NCBI RefSeq assembly: GCF_900105045.1
Contig: NZ_LT629739.1
Location: 806,001-870,000 of the forward strand
Source: Brevibacterium picturae
Lineage (GTDB): Bacteria > Actinomycetota > Actinomycetes > Actinomycetales > Brevibacteriaceae
Direction: 5' to 3'
DNA length: 64,000 nucleotides
Under the pieces are notes generated by a model. It did not search any database, had not been told where the DNA came from, and saw nothing but the letters and a program-made list of their open reading frames with translations. Positions within the stretch are counted from its first letter, which is position 1. The number at the start of each line of letters is the position of its first letter. A program made the translations under genes and the position numbers. Below, one piece after another: positions 1-7,647 of this stretch.

Positions 1-2
1 TG

Positions 3-224
3 TGGGCGGTTGAAACGCTCATTCGCCCCGAAGAAGGGCGATCTTCGGTGGAAGTCGTGAAAGTCGCAGCTCCTTCGTCTCCCGGTTTCGAGCCGTTGAC
101 TCCGCTGAATTTCGACAGTCTGATTGCGCGCCATTGGGAAAACAATGGCCGAACCGGAATCAGTCTCAGTGCAGATGGAGTAAACGCCGCAGGCACCCCC
201 CCCTCGTCAGAGTCGCGCGGCTGA
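3..224 (+). CDS. C-terminal end of unidentified element protein (partial)
   Basis: An open frame enters from the left edge and runs 73 codons to a TGA. Its composition is ordinary coding (acidic and hydrophobic residues mixed, ending in a Ser/Gly/Pro-rich tail). It has no start in the window, so only the C-terminus is visible and I do not recognise the family. It lies 17 bases before the next small gene, on the same strand as the rest of the integrative element, so it is probably another cargo, replication or mobility gene of that element. A replication initiator is one possibility because such genes often sit here in actinomycete integrative elements, but no motif supports it. Confidence 0.55.
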   Translation, partial: WAVETLIRPEEGRSSVEVVKVAAPSSPGFEPLTPLNFDSLIARHWENNGRTGISLSADGVNAAGTPPSSESRG

Positions 225-241
225 AAAGTCGGAGTGATGGT

Positions 242-463
242 ATGAAACTCAACGATGAAGCCAAAGCCGTCTTGAGTATCGCGGGTGTCACTCAGGCTGA
301 GTGGGCACGTCGGTGGTTCGGAGAGACAACCTGGCGAGGTGATGTGTGCGGCTGCCCGGATGAACGGTGCCGGGGTTATCACCACGACAAGTCTGAGCCG
401 TGCGGGTGCGTGCGATCTCTCGCCCGCGAATACTCGAACAACTCCTCAGAGACCACCAAATAG
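242..463 (+). CDS. Small Cys/His-rich protein of integrative element
   Basis: A 73-residue protein starting at an ATG with GGAG seven bases upstream; a longer reading from an upstream ATG has no ribosome site and overlaps the previous gene. Residues 36-56 carry C-x-C-x4-C-x3-HH-x5-C-x-C, a pattern that suggests a bound metal such as zinc. The C-terminus is rich in Asn, Ser and Thr. Small proteins of this look occur in actinobacterial mobile elements, but I know of no assigned function. It is the first complete gene of the cluster leading to the FtsK-type ATPase. Metal binding is inference from the spacing only. Confidence 0.6.
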   Translation: MKLNDEAKAVLSIAGVTQAEWARRWFGETTWRGDVCGCPDERCRGYHHDKSEPCGCVRSLAREYSNNSSETTK

Positions 464-472
464 GAGAAGACA

Positions 473-829
473 GTGAGTGAAATTTTTGAGAGGAAGAAGA
501 TTCCTCGGATCAGTCCGCGTGAAGCTGGGCGCATTGTTGGCGCTTTGGCCGAAATCAGTACCTATGAAGGTCGACATCGTGACGTCGACGTTGATGATGT
601 TGCTACGTCCCTCCGCGATGAGGCGCTTGAAGGACTCGCGCAATTCGTGCTCGGTCAAACGGACCTGGACTACTTCAAAGTGAATGATGTGCGGCGCCGT
701 TTGAGTGAAATTCATGCTGTGGCTTGTGAAGGGGCGGAAATTTACGGTGCTCGCGCGCTTCAAGACATGGCGGACGCTGCTGCGGAAGGACTGGCCACGG
801 ACGAAATTGCAGACGGAGTGTCGTCATGA
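473..829 (+). CDS. Hypothetical protein of integrative element
   Basis: A 118-residue acidic, mostly helical protein beginning with GTG after a good AGGAGAAG ribosome site. No signal peptide or membrane segment is visible and I do not recognise a domain. Its TGA overlaps the ATG of the downstream membrane protein (ATGA), so the two are translationally coupled. It belongs to the transfer/maintenance cluster of the element and may partner the membrane protein or the ATPase that follow, which is inference from position only. Confidence 0.65.
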   Translation: MSEIFERKKIPRISPREAGRIVGALAEISTYEGRHRDVDVDDVATSLRDEALEGLAQFVLGQTDLDYFKVNDVRRRLSEIHAVACEGAEIYGARALQDMADAAAEGLATDEIADGVSS

Positions 830-1437
830 ACGATCACGAGGGAGAGTCTGGCAACCGGGATGCGTGGGTCGGAGGCGGCATCCATCCAATCCCCCCACCT
901 CCTCCGCTGCCTCCGGATCCCCCACGAGTAGGCGAGAAGGAGGAATCGCCGAAACGAATGCGGTTGGACCTTAGCGCGGTTGAGATGAAGAGCCCGTTGT
1001 GGCGCGTGCTCGCTGTCGCGGCCTTTGTGGCTGCGTTCGTCGCCCTGGGTATGTACCTCGGAGAGAAAGGCAACGCCGAGGCCGTCGCCCTCGTCGCGGT
1101 CGTCGCTCTGGCAAAGATCGCGGGCTATTGGGCGAACTTCCTCGCCAGAGTCAAGACCCCCAAGAAGGCGGGAACCCACGTCCCCACGGAACTCCGCCGC
1201 CTCGGTGAAGCTGTTCGGAAGTGGCTCAACGACCGTCCCATCGTCATTTGCTGCTTCTTCGGAGTCGCATGGGGCATCGCCACCCTCATCTCCAAGAACT
1301 TGATGACCGCATTCTTCGAACAGCTCTACAGCCCGTGGCTGTCCATCGCTGTGGGGTGCCTCATTGGTGCGGTGATCGCCGCACCCGAATTCTTCAAATC
1401 CGGTATTCGCAAAATGGGTTGGAGCCGCGAATCATGA
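826..1437 (+). CDS. Membrane protein of integrative element (Spd-like position)
   Basis: A 203-residue protein. The N-terminus (about residues 17-35) is proline-rich with a run of five prolines, followed by a charged stretch. Hydrophobic segments lie near residues 58-78, 83-103, 139-157 and 170-188, giving about four membrane passes. It sits directly before an FtsK/Tra ATPase and overlaps it by ATGA. In actinomycete conjugative elements such as pSAM2, small membrane Spd proteins flank the TraB translocase and aid spread in the recipient. The same role is plausible here by position and topology, but there is no sequence motif to prove it. Confidence 0.6.
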   Translation: MNDHEGESGNRDAWVGGGIHPIPPPPPLPPDPPRVGEKEESPKRMRLDLSAVEMKSPLWRVLAVAAFVAAFVALGMYLGEKGNAEAVALVAVVALAKIAGYWANFLARVKTPKKAGTHVPTELRRLGEAVRKWLNDRPIVICCFFGVAWGIATLISKNLMTAFFEQLYSPWLSIAVGCLIGAVIAAPEFFKSGIRKMGWSRES

Positions 1438-2678
1438 TCACCAATTGGAAACGCCGTCTGGCGCTCCGCGCCCTCTCCTGGCTGTGGGTACTGCCCGTGT
1501 TCATCTTCACCTCAACTGGCAACATCACGGGGGTTGGCTGGGTCGTGATCACGTTTCTCGGGCTGCTGTGGGCTGGTGGAGTTTATCTTCAAGTCCATTC
1601 GGCTTGGAAGTGGGCGCGGCAGTTCGGGCCTCGTACGATCATTAGCGCTTGGTTCATGCGGATTGCCTGGCCTCATCTGGCTGACCGCGCGGGGCTTGTG
1701 GATGGTGACGACAATGGTCCTGAGCTTGATGCTGTTGAGGCGGCGCATGGCGGGTGGACAGCGCTCCTCCGAACCTTCAACCACGACCGAGAACTCAGCG
1801 GACTAAAGAGTCACCGAGGCCATCTCGGACGGACTCTCGGAGTCAAAGAACTCGAGGTGCGGGACCTCGGGACGAGCATTACTCTGCGCGCATACTTCGA
1901 CGACCCCTTGGCATCGAAACTGGCGTGGTCAGCTGTACCGAAAGGTTCATGTGCACGAGACGAGGACGGTCGCAATGTCGATTGGCCCCGCTTCCATACG
2001 CTGGTTGCGGGTGCTACGGGCTCGGGAAAGGGGTCAGCGATTTGGGGCATTATCGGTCCCGAAATCCGGTCAGGACGACCGATGAAGTTCTATGGGTGTG
2101 ACCCCAAAATGTCGGAGTTCGCTGGCCCCGTCGAGTCTGTATTTGAGTCAGTGGCATTCGATTCCGAACCAATCGCTGAAATGCTACAGACTGTACGGGA
2201 CCTTATGAAGGAACGCCGAGGCCAGGGACGCGACTTCGTGCAGTCACAAGAGAATCCACTAATCATCCTGGCGATTGATGAGTTGCCGAGCTTGTACGGC
2301 GGTATGGACAGTAAGCAGGCGAAGGCCGCCGCGAACAATCTGGATGAAATTCTGCGCCAGGGTCGTAGCCTCGGTGTGATCGTGGTGAGTGCCACCCAGG
2401 AAGTGACCAAGGAGATCGTGTCGGCTCGGAACTCATACGGGTGGCGGATCGCCTTGCGTTTGGAACGTGCTGAGGAAGTGACGATGCTTCTCGGCCAGGG
2501 GGCTGTGGAGGAGGGCGCTCGTCCGCACGAGATCGCTCCCGCGACCCCAAGCAATGGGTACGCGACAGCCGGAGTTGGTTGGGTGCGCTCCGATAGTTCG
2601 GGGTTGGTTCGTGCGCGGTTCCCGTACACCTCGGATGATGACCTGGAACAACTCGCGGCGTTCCGGGCAGTCTCTTAG
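1434..2678 (+). CDS. FtsK/SpoIIIE-type DNA translocase (Tra-like)
   Basis: A 414-residue ATPase. The start is the ATG overlapping the preceding TGA; the frame stays open further upstream but that stretch is a shadow of the membrane gene. Residues about 11-55 hold two membrane segments. Walker A is GATGSGKGS at 193-201 and Walker B is IILAIDEL at 277-284. Later residues match the FtsK core, including a QGRS region and an SATQE motif. Actinomycete integrative elements use a single FtsK-like Tra protein to pump double-stranded DNA between cells, and the size with a short membrane anchor fits that class. It precedes excisionase and integrase. A non-conjugative FtsK/replication helper is the main alternative. 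Confidence 0.8.
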   Translation: MITNWKRRLALRALSWLWVLPVFIFTSTGNITGVGWVVITFLGLLWAGGVYLQVHSAWKWARQFGPRTIISAWFMRIAWPHLADRAGLVDGDDNGPELDAVEAAHGGWTALLRTFNHDRELSGLKSHRGHLGRTLGVKELEVRDLGTSITLRAYFDDPLASKLAWSAVPKGSCARDEDGRNVDWPRFHTLVAGATGSGKGSAIWGIIGPEIRSGRPMKFYGCDPKMSEFAGPVESVFESVAFDSEPIAEMLQTVRDLMKERRGQGRDFVQSQENPLIILAIDELPSLYGGMDSKQAKAAANNLDEILRQGRSLGVIVVSATQEVTKEIVSARNSYGWRIALRLERAEEVTMLLGQGAVEEGARPHEIAPATPSNGYATAGVGWVRSDSSGLVRARFPYTSDDDLEQLAAFRAVS

Positions 2679-2762
2679 TGGCAACTGAAATTTGAGGTAC
2701 GAAGATTTCAGGCGGCAGCTCCCGGAGGAGTTGGCATCGCCGACAACGCAGAGGAGAGGGCA

Positions 2763-2954
2763 GTGGAAACGCAAGTTAAAGAACGTCTGTTGACTGCAAG
2801 AGAGGTCGCCGAATGGCTGGTGACAAGTTCTGCAACACTGTGTCGCTGGAGACAATCTGGCAAAGGACCGCGTTGGGTAGCGTTGGGAGACTCAAGCCCT
2901 CGCTACCGGCGCATGGACGTAGAAAAATGGATTGAAGAACAGGCGAGCCGTTAA
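2763..2954 (+). CDS. xis: Excisionase / AlpA-MerR-type helix-turn-helix protein
   Basis: A 63-residue basic DNA-binding protein with a GTG start behind a GAGAGGGC-like ribosome site. It carries the HTH_17 (MerR-like) pattern: residues near 9-30 contain LLTAREVAEWL followed by a W-R recognition segment, ending in a wing and a helix with W and E residues. Proteins of this kind direct recombination towards excision or regulate the integrase. Its stop is two bases before the integrase ATG, the usual xis-int arrangement, and this supports the excisionase call over a generic regulator. Confidence 0.8.
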   Translation: METQVKERLLTAREVAEWLVTSSATLCRWRQSGKGPRWVALGDSSPRYRRMDVEKWIEEQASR

Positions 2955-2956
2955 GT

Positions 2957-4057
2957 ATGGCTGTACGCAAAGAACCATCAGGCCGGTGGCGCGCTGTCGT
3001 GAAGCAGGGCCGAAGGTATGTCGATGGAGCTACATTTAACACCCAGCGCGAGGCCAAGGCGTGGGAACAGCGTCAGAAAGCCGCGTTGGCTGGTGCGGTG
3101 GACCTTGCAGCTCGTAAGCAGCCGGTTCGCTCATTACTCCTAATGTGGATCGAAGAGCGCAAGCAGACTGTGGCGACAACGACGGCGCATACTGATGCCG
3201 CGATGATTCAACGACTATCCGCAGCGTTCACAGCTCGCGCGGTCGGTTCAGTAACTGATCGAGATGTACAACGGGTACTAAACACCTGGTCCGGCAAGTA
3301 TGCAGAAGCTAGCGTGCGCAGATTCAGGGCAAGCCTGGCGAGCTTCTTCGGGTGGTGTGTTTCTGAACGATGCATCGAATCGAACCCCGTAAGTGGAAGT
3401 CAGGTGCCGCGCAAGGATGCCGAGCCTGGCCGCATGAAGCCTCTGACTGAGACCGAACTGGAACAGGTTGCTGCTACGATCCGTGAATTCGATGAGCGTG
3501 CGGCGGATCTTGTATTGATCGCCTCGTGGACAGGTCTGCGTTGGTCGGAGCTGCGTGCGATCACCGTTGCGGACTTCTCGCGTGTCCCAGTGCCCGTATT
3601 AGTCGTTCGTCGGGCTGCGCCGGAAGGAGTTGCGGTAAAGACAACGAAGGGGCGACGGGCTCGCACGGTTCCGGTCGCAGATCGTGTGCTGCGTCTGGTT
3701 GAAGCCTGTGCAGACGGCAAAGCCGGAGATGACCCACTGTTCACGTCGAGTACCGGAGCACGGCTTCATGCTTCCGGATTTAAGAAGGCGGCTCATTGGA
3801 AGCAAAGTGCGAAGGCCCGTCGCATCCACGATCTGCGCCACACAGCAATTTGTCTGTGGCTGGCTCGTGGAGTGGATGCAGCGACGGTACAGGCATGGGC
3901 CGGACACGCGTCAATTAGCACGACGAACCTGTATGTACAGCATCTCGGAACGGTCGCTGACCGAGCCGGATTAGACCGATTGAACACCCCGGGGCACACC
4001 GGGGGCACACATGGAGAGGAGGACGGTGCCAGCAACGCAAACACCCCAGGCCGATGA
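2957..4057 (+). CDS. int: Tyrosine-type site-specific integrase
   Basis: A 366-residue tyrosine recombinase. The N-terminal part (1-60) is an AP2-like arm-binding domain with the WRA-V pattern, 60-150 is the SAM-like core-binding domain, and 160-335 is the catalytic domain. The catalytic residues are R195 (TGLRWSEL), K231, H291-x-x-R294 (HDLRH), H317 (GHASISTT) and Y326. It would catalyse integration and excision at the neighbouring tRNA-Thr 3' end. The stop codon lies 19 bases from the tRNA 3' end, inside a hairpin. The C-terminal 25 residues are Gly/Thr/Asn-rich and probably variable. Function is secure; element type is inference. Confidence 0.93.
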   Translation: MAVRKEPSGRWRAVVKQGRRYVDGATFNTQREAKAWEQRQKAALAGAVDLAARKQPVRSLLLMWIEERKQTVATTTAHTDAAMIQRLSAAFTARAVGSVTDRDVQRVLNTWSGKYAEASVRRFRASLASFFGWCVSERCIESNPVSGSQVPRKDAEPGRMKPLTETELEQVAATIREFDERAADLVLIASWTGLRWSELRAITVADFSRVPVPVLVVRRAAPEGVAVKTTKGRRARTVPVADRVLRLVEACADGKAGDDPLFTSSTGARLHASGFKKAAHWKQSAKARRIHDLRHTAICLWLARGVDAATVQAWAGHASISTTNLYVQHLGTVADRAGLDRLNTPGHTGGTHGEEDGASNANTPGR

Positions 4058-4066
4058 CCTGGGGTG
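4042..4066 (-). terminator. Terminator hairpin of tRNA-Thr, overlapping int 3' end
   Basis: Perfect 9-bp arms CACCCCAGG and CCTGGGGTG around a 7-base loop. Read on the minus strand the second arm is followed by TTTG, and it lies 10 bases after the tRNA-Thr 3' end. The left arm and loop also encode the last codons and stop of the integrase, so this sequence serves both genes. Confidence 0.7.
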
Positions 4067-4075
4067 ATATTGCCG

Positions 4076-4148
4076 AGCCGCCTGGGAGAATCGAACTCCC
4101 GACCTATTCATTACGAGTGAATCGCTCTACCGACTGAGCTAAGGCGGC
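4076..4148 (-). tRNA. tRNA-Thr (anticodon CGT)
   Basis: The minus strand folds as a full cloverleaf: acceptor GCCGCCT/AGGCGGC with T as discriminator, D arm GCTC/GAGC, anticodon stem ATTCA/TGAAT with loop CTCGTAA (anticodon CGT, reading ACG), and T arm GGGAG-TTCGATT-CTCCC. The 3' CCA is not encoded. The 3' end faces the integrase gene, the classic arrangement for integration into a tRNA 3' end, and the gene remains intact at this junction. The attachment core is expected within the T arm/acceptor part; its second copy lies outside the window. Confidence 0.95.
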
Positions 4149-4348
4149 AACCGAGCTAACTCTAGCCAAAGCCGGGACTCTTGGTCAAAAGGAGCAACAA
4201 CAGGACTCAGCCTCGATCACCGCTGGCATGGCGGTCGGCAGGAAGCTTGCAGGGGCGACGTCGTTGAGCGAAGATCATACAGTTATCCATCTCACATTTT
4301 CGGGGCTCCACGGCGGTCGTCGCTCACAGCTCAGGAGGCAGAACCATC

Positions 4349-5233
4349 ATGGCCCAGCTTACGGTTCCACAAGCCTCAGACCTGACCGAGATCGGCAACA
4401 CGCTCGGACAGTGGCAGTCCGATGGCGCGCCGATCCACCTGCACCCGGGCGACCTCGGCTGGTACTCACTGCGGGGTGCAGAGACGACTGCTCGCGACCT
4501 GAGGGTGTGGCGAACTGGAGGGGACATCCTTGCCGTCGGCTTGTTGGACGGTGCGAATCTGCTTCGCCTGGCCGTTCACCCGTCGTTGCGTCGCGACGAT
4601 TCTCTTGCGCGAGACATCCAGTCGGACATTGAGTCCCCGAACGCCAGGGTATTCGCGGACGGCGCGGCCATTGTCGAGGCCCGCGGTGCAGCCGCACTCT
4701 GCGACCGTCTGACGGAAAGCGGGTGGGCCACCGATGAGCCTTGGACGCCGCTGCAACGCGACCTGAGCCAAGCTGTTGAGGCCCCGGACATGACAGTCGT
4801 GACGGCAAGCGCCGGCGACGCAGAGGCATGGACCTCCATCCACTGGTCAGCGTTCCGGGGCACACCGTACACAAAGGACGACACCGCAAAGTTCACCGGC
4901 CGTTGGCGAACGATGTCGACCGGCCCGTTCTCTTCCCGCGCACGGAACCTGCTGGGATATGACAACTCCGGCCTGCCTGTCGCTGTGGCCACGGTCTGGT
5001 CCGCCGGCCCCTCACGTCCCGGACTCCTCGAACCCGTCGCGGTCCACCGCGACCACCAAGGTCGTGGATTCGGAAAGGCCATCGCGATCGCCGCTGCGAA
5101 GAACCTGCAGCAAATGGGATCGTCAGCGGCATCCGTCGCAGCCGAAAGCGCGAACACCGGCGCGGTTGCGACCTATGTCGCAGCCGGTTTCATTCCCCAC
5201 GCCGAGGTGAGAGATCTTCGCCGAGAGCGGTGA
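4349..5233 (+). CDS. GNAT-family N-acetyltransferase
   Basis: A 294-residue protein with a clear AGGAGG ribosome site before the ATG. The C-terminal half (about 150-290) carries the acetyl-CoA binding motif A of GNAT enzymes, VHRDHQGRGFGKAI, near residue 232, followed by a helix and the V-A-x-Y-x-x-AGF terminal motif typical of the fold. The N-terminal half looks like a degenerate second GNAT-like domain without the pyrophosphate loop. The substrate cannot be told. It stands alone after the tRNA and starts the host backbone to the right of the element. Confidence 0.8.
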   Translation: MAQLTVPQASDLTEIGNTLGQWQSDGAPIHLHPGDLGWYSLRGAETTARDLRVWRTGGDILAVGLLDGANLLRLAVHPSLRRDDSLARDIQSDIESPNARVFADGAAIVEARGAAALCDRLTESGWATDEPWTPLQRDLSQAVEAPDMTVVTASAGDAEAWTSIHWSAFRGTPYTKDDTAKFTGRWRTMSTGPFSSRARNLLGYDNSGLPVAVATVWSAGPSRPGLLEPVAVHRDHQGRGFGKAIAIAAAKNLQQMGSSAASVAAESANTGAVATYVAAGFIPHAEVRDLRRER

Positions 5234-5336
5234 AGTTCCACTGCCCTGACCTCTGTGCGACACCTCACCAGCTAACCTGGTGGAGACAGACAAGCCAACA
5301 GAGCAGACATTCCAACAGAGAAAAAGGGTGACGCAC

Positions 5337-6455
5337 GTGGTCGAGTTCGACTCGAAGGACTTCATGAGCGATTTCCAAGCGCTCATCGAATGTGAGTCGT
5401 TCTCGCAGGACCCTGATTCCCTGGCCCGCAGCGCACGGCTCGTCTCTCGGATCGGGACCGGCCTGCTGGGCGCGGCTCCCCACATCATCGAAATCGATTC
5501 GCATCCGCACGTGCTGTGGCGCTTCGGAACCGGACCTCGCAAGGTCGTGCTCATCGGACATCATGACACAGTGTGGCCGACCGGCACCCTGGCAGACTTC
5601 CCCTATTCGGTCGTTGACGGAGTCGTGCGCGGGCCCGGGGCCGATGATATGAAGGGCGGCCTGCTCATCGCCCTCTATGCGATGGCGCGACTGCGCGAAG
5701 AGCGCGGCAATCTCGATGGCGTCAGCATCCTCATGACCGGAGACGAAGAGCTCGGCTCCCCCGGCTCACGGCAGATCATCGAGGACGAAGCCCGTGGCGC
5801 CAAGGCGTCGTTGGTCTTCGAAAGCGGTGCGCCCGACGGATCGGTGAAGATCGCCCGCAAAGGCGTCGCCATCTACTCCCTCGAGATCACCGGACTGGCC
5901 GCCCACGCGGGAGTCGAACCCGAGAAGGGCATCAACGCCACGATCGAGGTGGCCAACCAGGTCGTCAGGATTGCGGCGCTGCACGACCCGTCAGTCGGGA
6001 CCTCCGTCGTGCCCACCGTCATGCACAGCGGTTCAACGACGAACACGGTTCCTGCCAGAGCTGTAGTCGGTGTCGACTCGCGTGCCGCTTCGGTGGCGGA
6101 GCAGGAACGCATCGACGCGATCCTCAGCTCCCTCTCCCCCACGGTGGCCGGAGCGAAGGTCGATGTCAGAGGCGGGATCAATCGGGCACCGCTGGAGGAG
6201 AAGATGGCGATAGGTCTCTACGCCCGCGCCCAGCGCCTCAGCGCTCACCTCGGGCACCCGCCGTTGCGGTCCGTCGCCGTCGGCGGTGGCTCGGACGGCA
6301 ACTTCACTGCCGGGGTCGGAACTCCGACCATTGACGGGCTCGGCACGGTGGGCGGCGGATCGCATGCGAGGACCGAGCATGCCCTGCAGGTGTGGATCCC
6401 CCGCCGAGTCGAGCTCACCACTGCATTGGTCGGCGAACTCCTCGCCGAGGACTGA
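5337..6455 (+). CDS. M20-family zinc peptidase (carboxypeptidase G2-like)
   Basis: A metallohydrolase of the M20/ArgE/CPG2 class, about 372 residues with the start used here. Zinc-site motifs are visible: HDTVWP (about 76-81), GPGADDMKGG with the bridging Asp, GDEELGSPGS with catalytic and metal Glu, E-SG, a dimerisation-domain HAG, and a C-terminal GGGSHARTEH. It should hydrolyse an amide such as an N-acyl amino acid or peptide; the substrate is open. Start is uncertain: GTG at 5337 has AAAGGG eight bases upstream, but GTG at 5280, GTG at 5328 or ATG at 5364 in the same frame are possible. The next gene is convergent. Confidence 0.85.
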   Translation: MVEFDSKDFMSDFQALIECESFSQDPDSLARSARLVSRIGTGLLGAAPHIIEIDSHPHVLWRFGTGPRKVVLIGHHDTVWPTGTLADFPYSVVDGVVRGPGADDMKGGLLIALYAMARLREERGNLDGVSILMTGDEELGSPGSRQIIEDEARGAKASLVFESGAPDGSVKIARKGVAIYSLEITGLAAHAGVEPEKGINATIEVANQVVRIAALHDPSVGTSVVPTVMHSGSTTNTVPARAVVGVDSRAASVAEQERIDAILSSLSPTVAGAKVDVRGGINRAPLEEKMAIGLYARAQRLSAHLGHPPLRSVAVGGGSDGNFTAGVGTPTIDGLGTVGGGSHARTEHALQVWIPRRVELTTALVGELLAED

Positions 6456-6489
6456 ACCTCCGAAGACTAGGCGAAACAGGGCCGAGCTC

Positions 6490-7647
6490 TCAGAGTGCTC
6501 CCGTGCGGTCTTCGAGCAACCAGGGGTTCGACAGCAGCACGAACGCCGATTCGACGATGAGCACGGGCGACATGTTCGTCTGCAGTCGACGTCTCGCCTC
6601 GGTGATGGCATCGATGCGCAGCAGAGTCGTATCGGGTCCATCCCTGTTCGACTGCTCGGCGATGAGATCGACTTCCCCGGCGTTGATCCATCCTTCGCGG
6701 ATGCCCAACTGGTGCATGAGGATGTCGCGGTAGAGGCTCATGAGTTCGAGGAAGATCCGGTCGAGTTCGTCGTTGCGGGCCCGGACTGACCGGCGCTTCT
6801 GTTCCTCTTCGAGCTTCTTGATCTGAGATCTCGCCGAGGGTGGAACGGACTTCTCCGATTCGATGCCCAGGGTCGCCATGAGATCGCTGCGCTCTGAAGC
6901 GTTGCGTTCTTCGACGCGGGACTTCGCGGTCTCTGCTGCTTCGTCGACGATGCGTCCCGCCAAGCGAACCGTTGCCCCGACGGAGGTCAGTTTGCCGGGG
7001 ATCGCGAGTATCTGCTTGCGCTCCTCACCGGCGGATTCGTTGAGTGCCATGTACTTGGCTCGGCCGATGTGGTTCTGTGCCACGGCGGCTGCCCATTTGG
7101 CCCTGTCCTCGTCGACGTGGTCGCGTTCGATGAGCAGCTGCGCGACGGCGTCCCGAGACGGAATGCGCAGGCGAACAGGGCGGCACCGGGAGCGGATTGT
7201 GGTGAGCACATCGATGGGGCTGGGTGCGCACAGCAGCCACACCGTGGCAGGGGGCGGCTCCTCGATGGCCTTGAGCAGGACGTTGGCCGTTCGCTCGCTC
7301 ATCCGGTCCGCGTCTTCGATGATGACGACCCGCCACGGCGAGTTGACCGGGGCTGACTGTGCTTTCGTCACCAGTTCCCGCACTTCGTCTATGGCGATCA
7401 CCGACTTCTGGGTCGACATGATCGTCAGCGATTCGTGATGGCCTTTGAGTACCCGCGCGGTGACATCATCGGTCTCTTCACCGCCGGAGATCAGCGCGGC
7501 GGCAAAAGCTCGTGCCGCATTGGATCGTCCGGACCCCGGAGGTCCGGTGAAGAGCCAAGCGTGGGTCATCGCTCCCGGCGACTGCAGGGCGGACTTGAGC
7601 TGGGTGACGACGTCATTCTGACCAACGAGCTCATTGAAGACGCTCAC
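6490..7647 (-). CDS. holB: DNA polymerase III subunit delta'
   Basis: A 385-residue clamp-loader AAA+ subunit. Residues 33-43 hold a Walker-A-like GPPGSGRS in which Arg replaces the ATP-binding Lys, and an SRC motif follows in TTIRSRCRPVRL, the arginine-finger motif of delta'. A coiled basic segment around 280-310 and the C-terminal collar helices follow. Unusually, the zinc-finger insertion normally found after the P-loop is missing: the corresponding stretch (about 54-72) has no Cys. It is immediately downstream of the tmk fusion on the same strand, the usual tmk-holB pairing, and would act with DnaX (encoded at 51.6-55 kb) in loading the sliding clamp. Confidence 0.92.
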   Translation of the reverse strand: MSVFNELVGQNDVVTQLKSALQSPGAMTHAWLFTGPPGSGRSNAARAFAAALISGGEETDDVTARVLKGHHESLTIMSTQKSVIAIDEVRELVTKAQSAPVNSPWRVVIIEDADRMSERTANVLLKAIEEPPPATVWLLCAPSPIDVLTTIRSRCRPVRLRIPSRDAVAQLLIERDHVDEDRAKWAAAVAQNHIGRAKYMALNESAGEERKQILAIPGKLTSVGATVRLAGRIVDEAAETAKSRVEERNASERSDLMATLGIESEKSVPPSARSQIKKLEEEQKRRSVRARNDELDRIFLELMSLYRDILMHQLGIREGWINAGEVDLIAEQSNRDGPDTTLLRIDAITEARRRLQTNMSPVLIVESAFVLLSNPWLLEDRTGAL

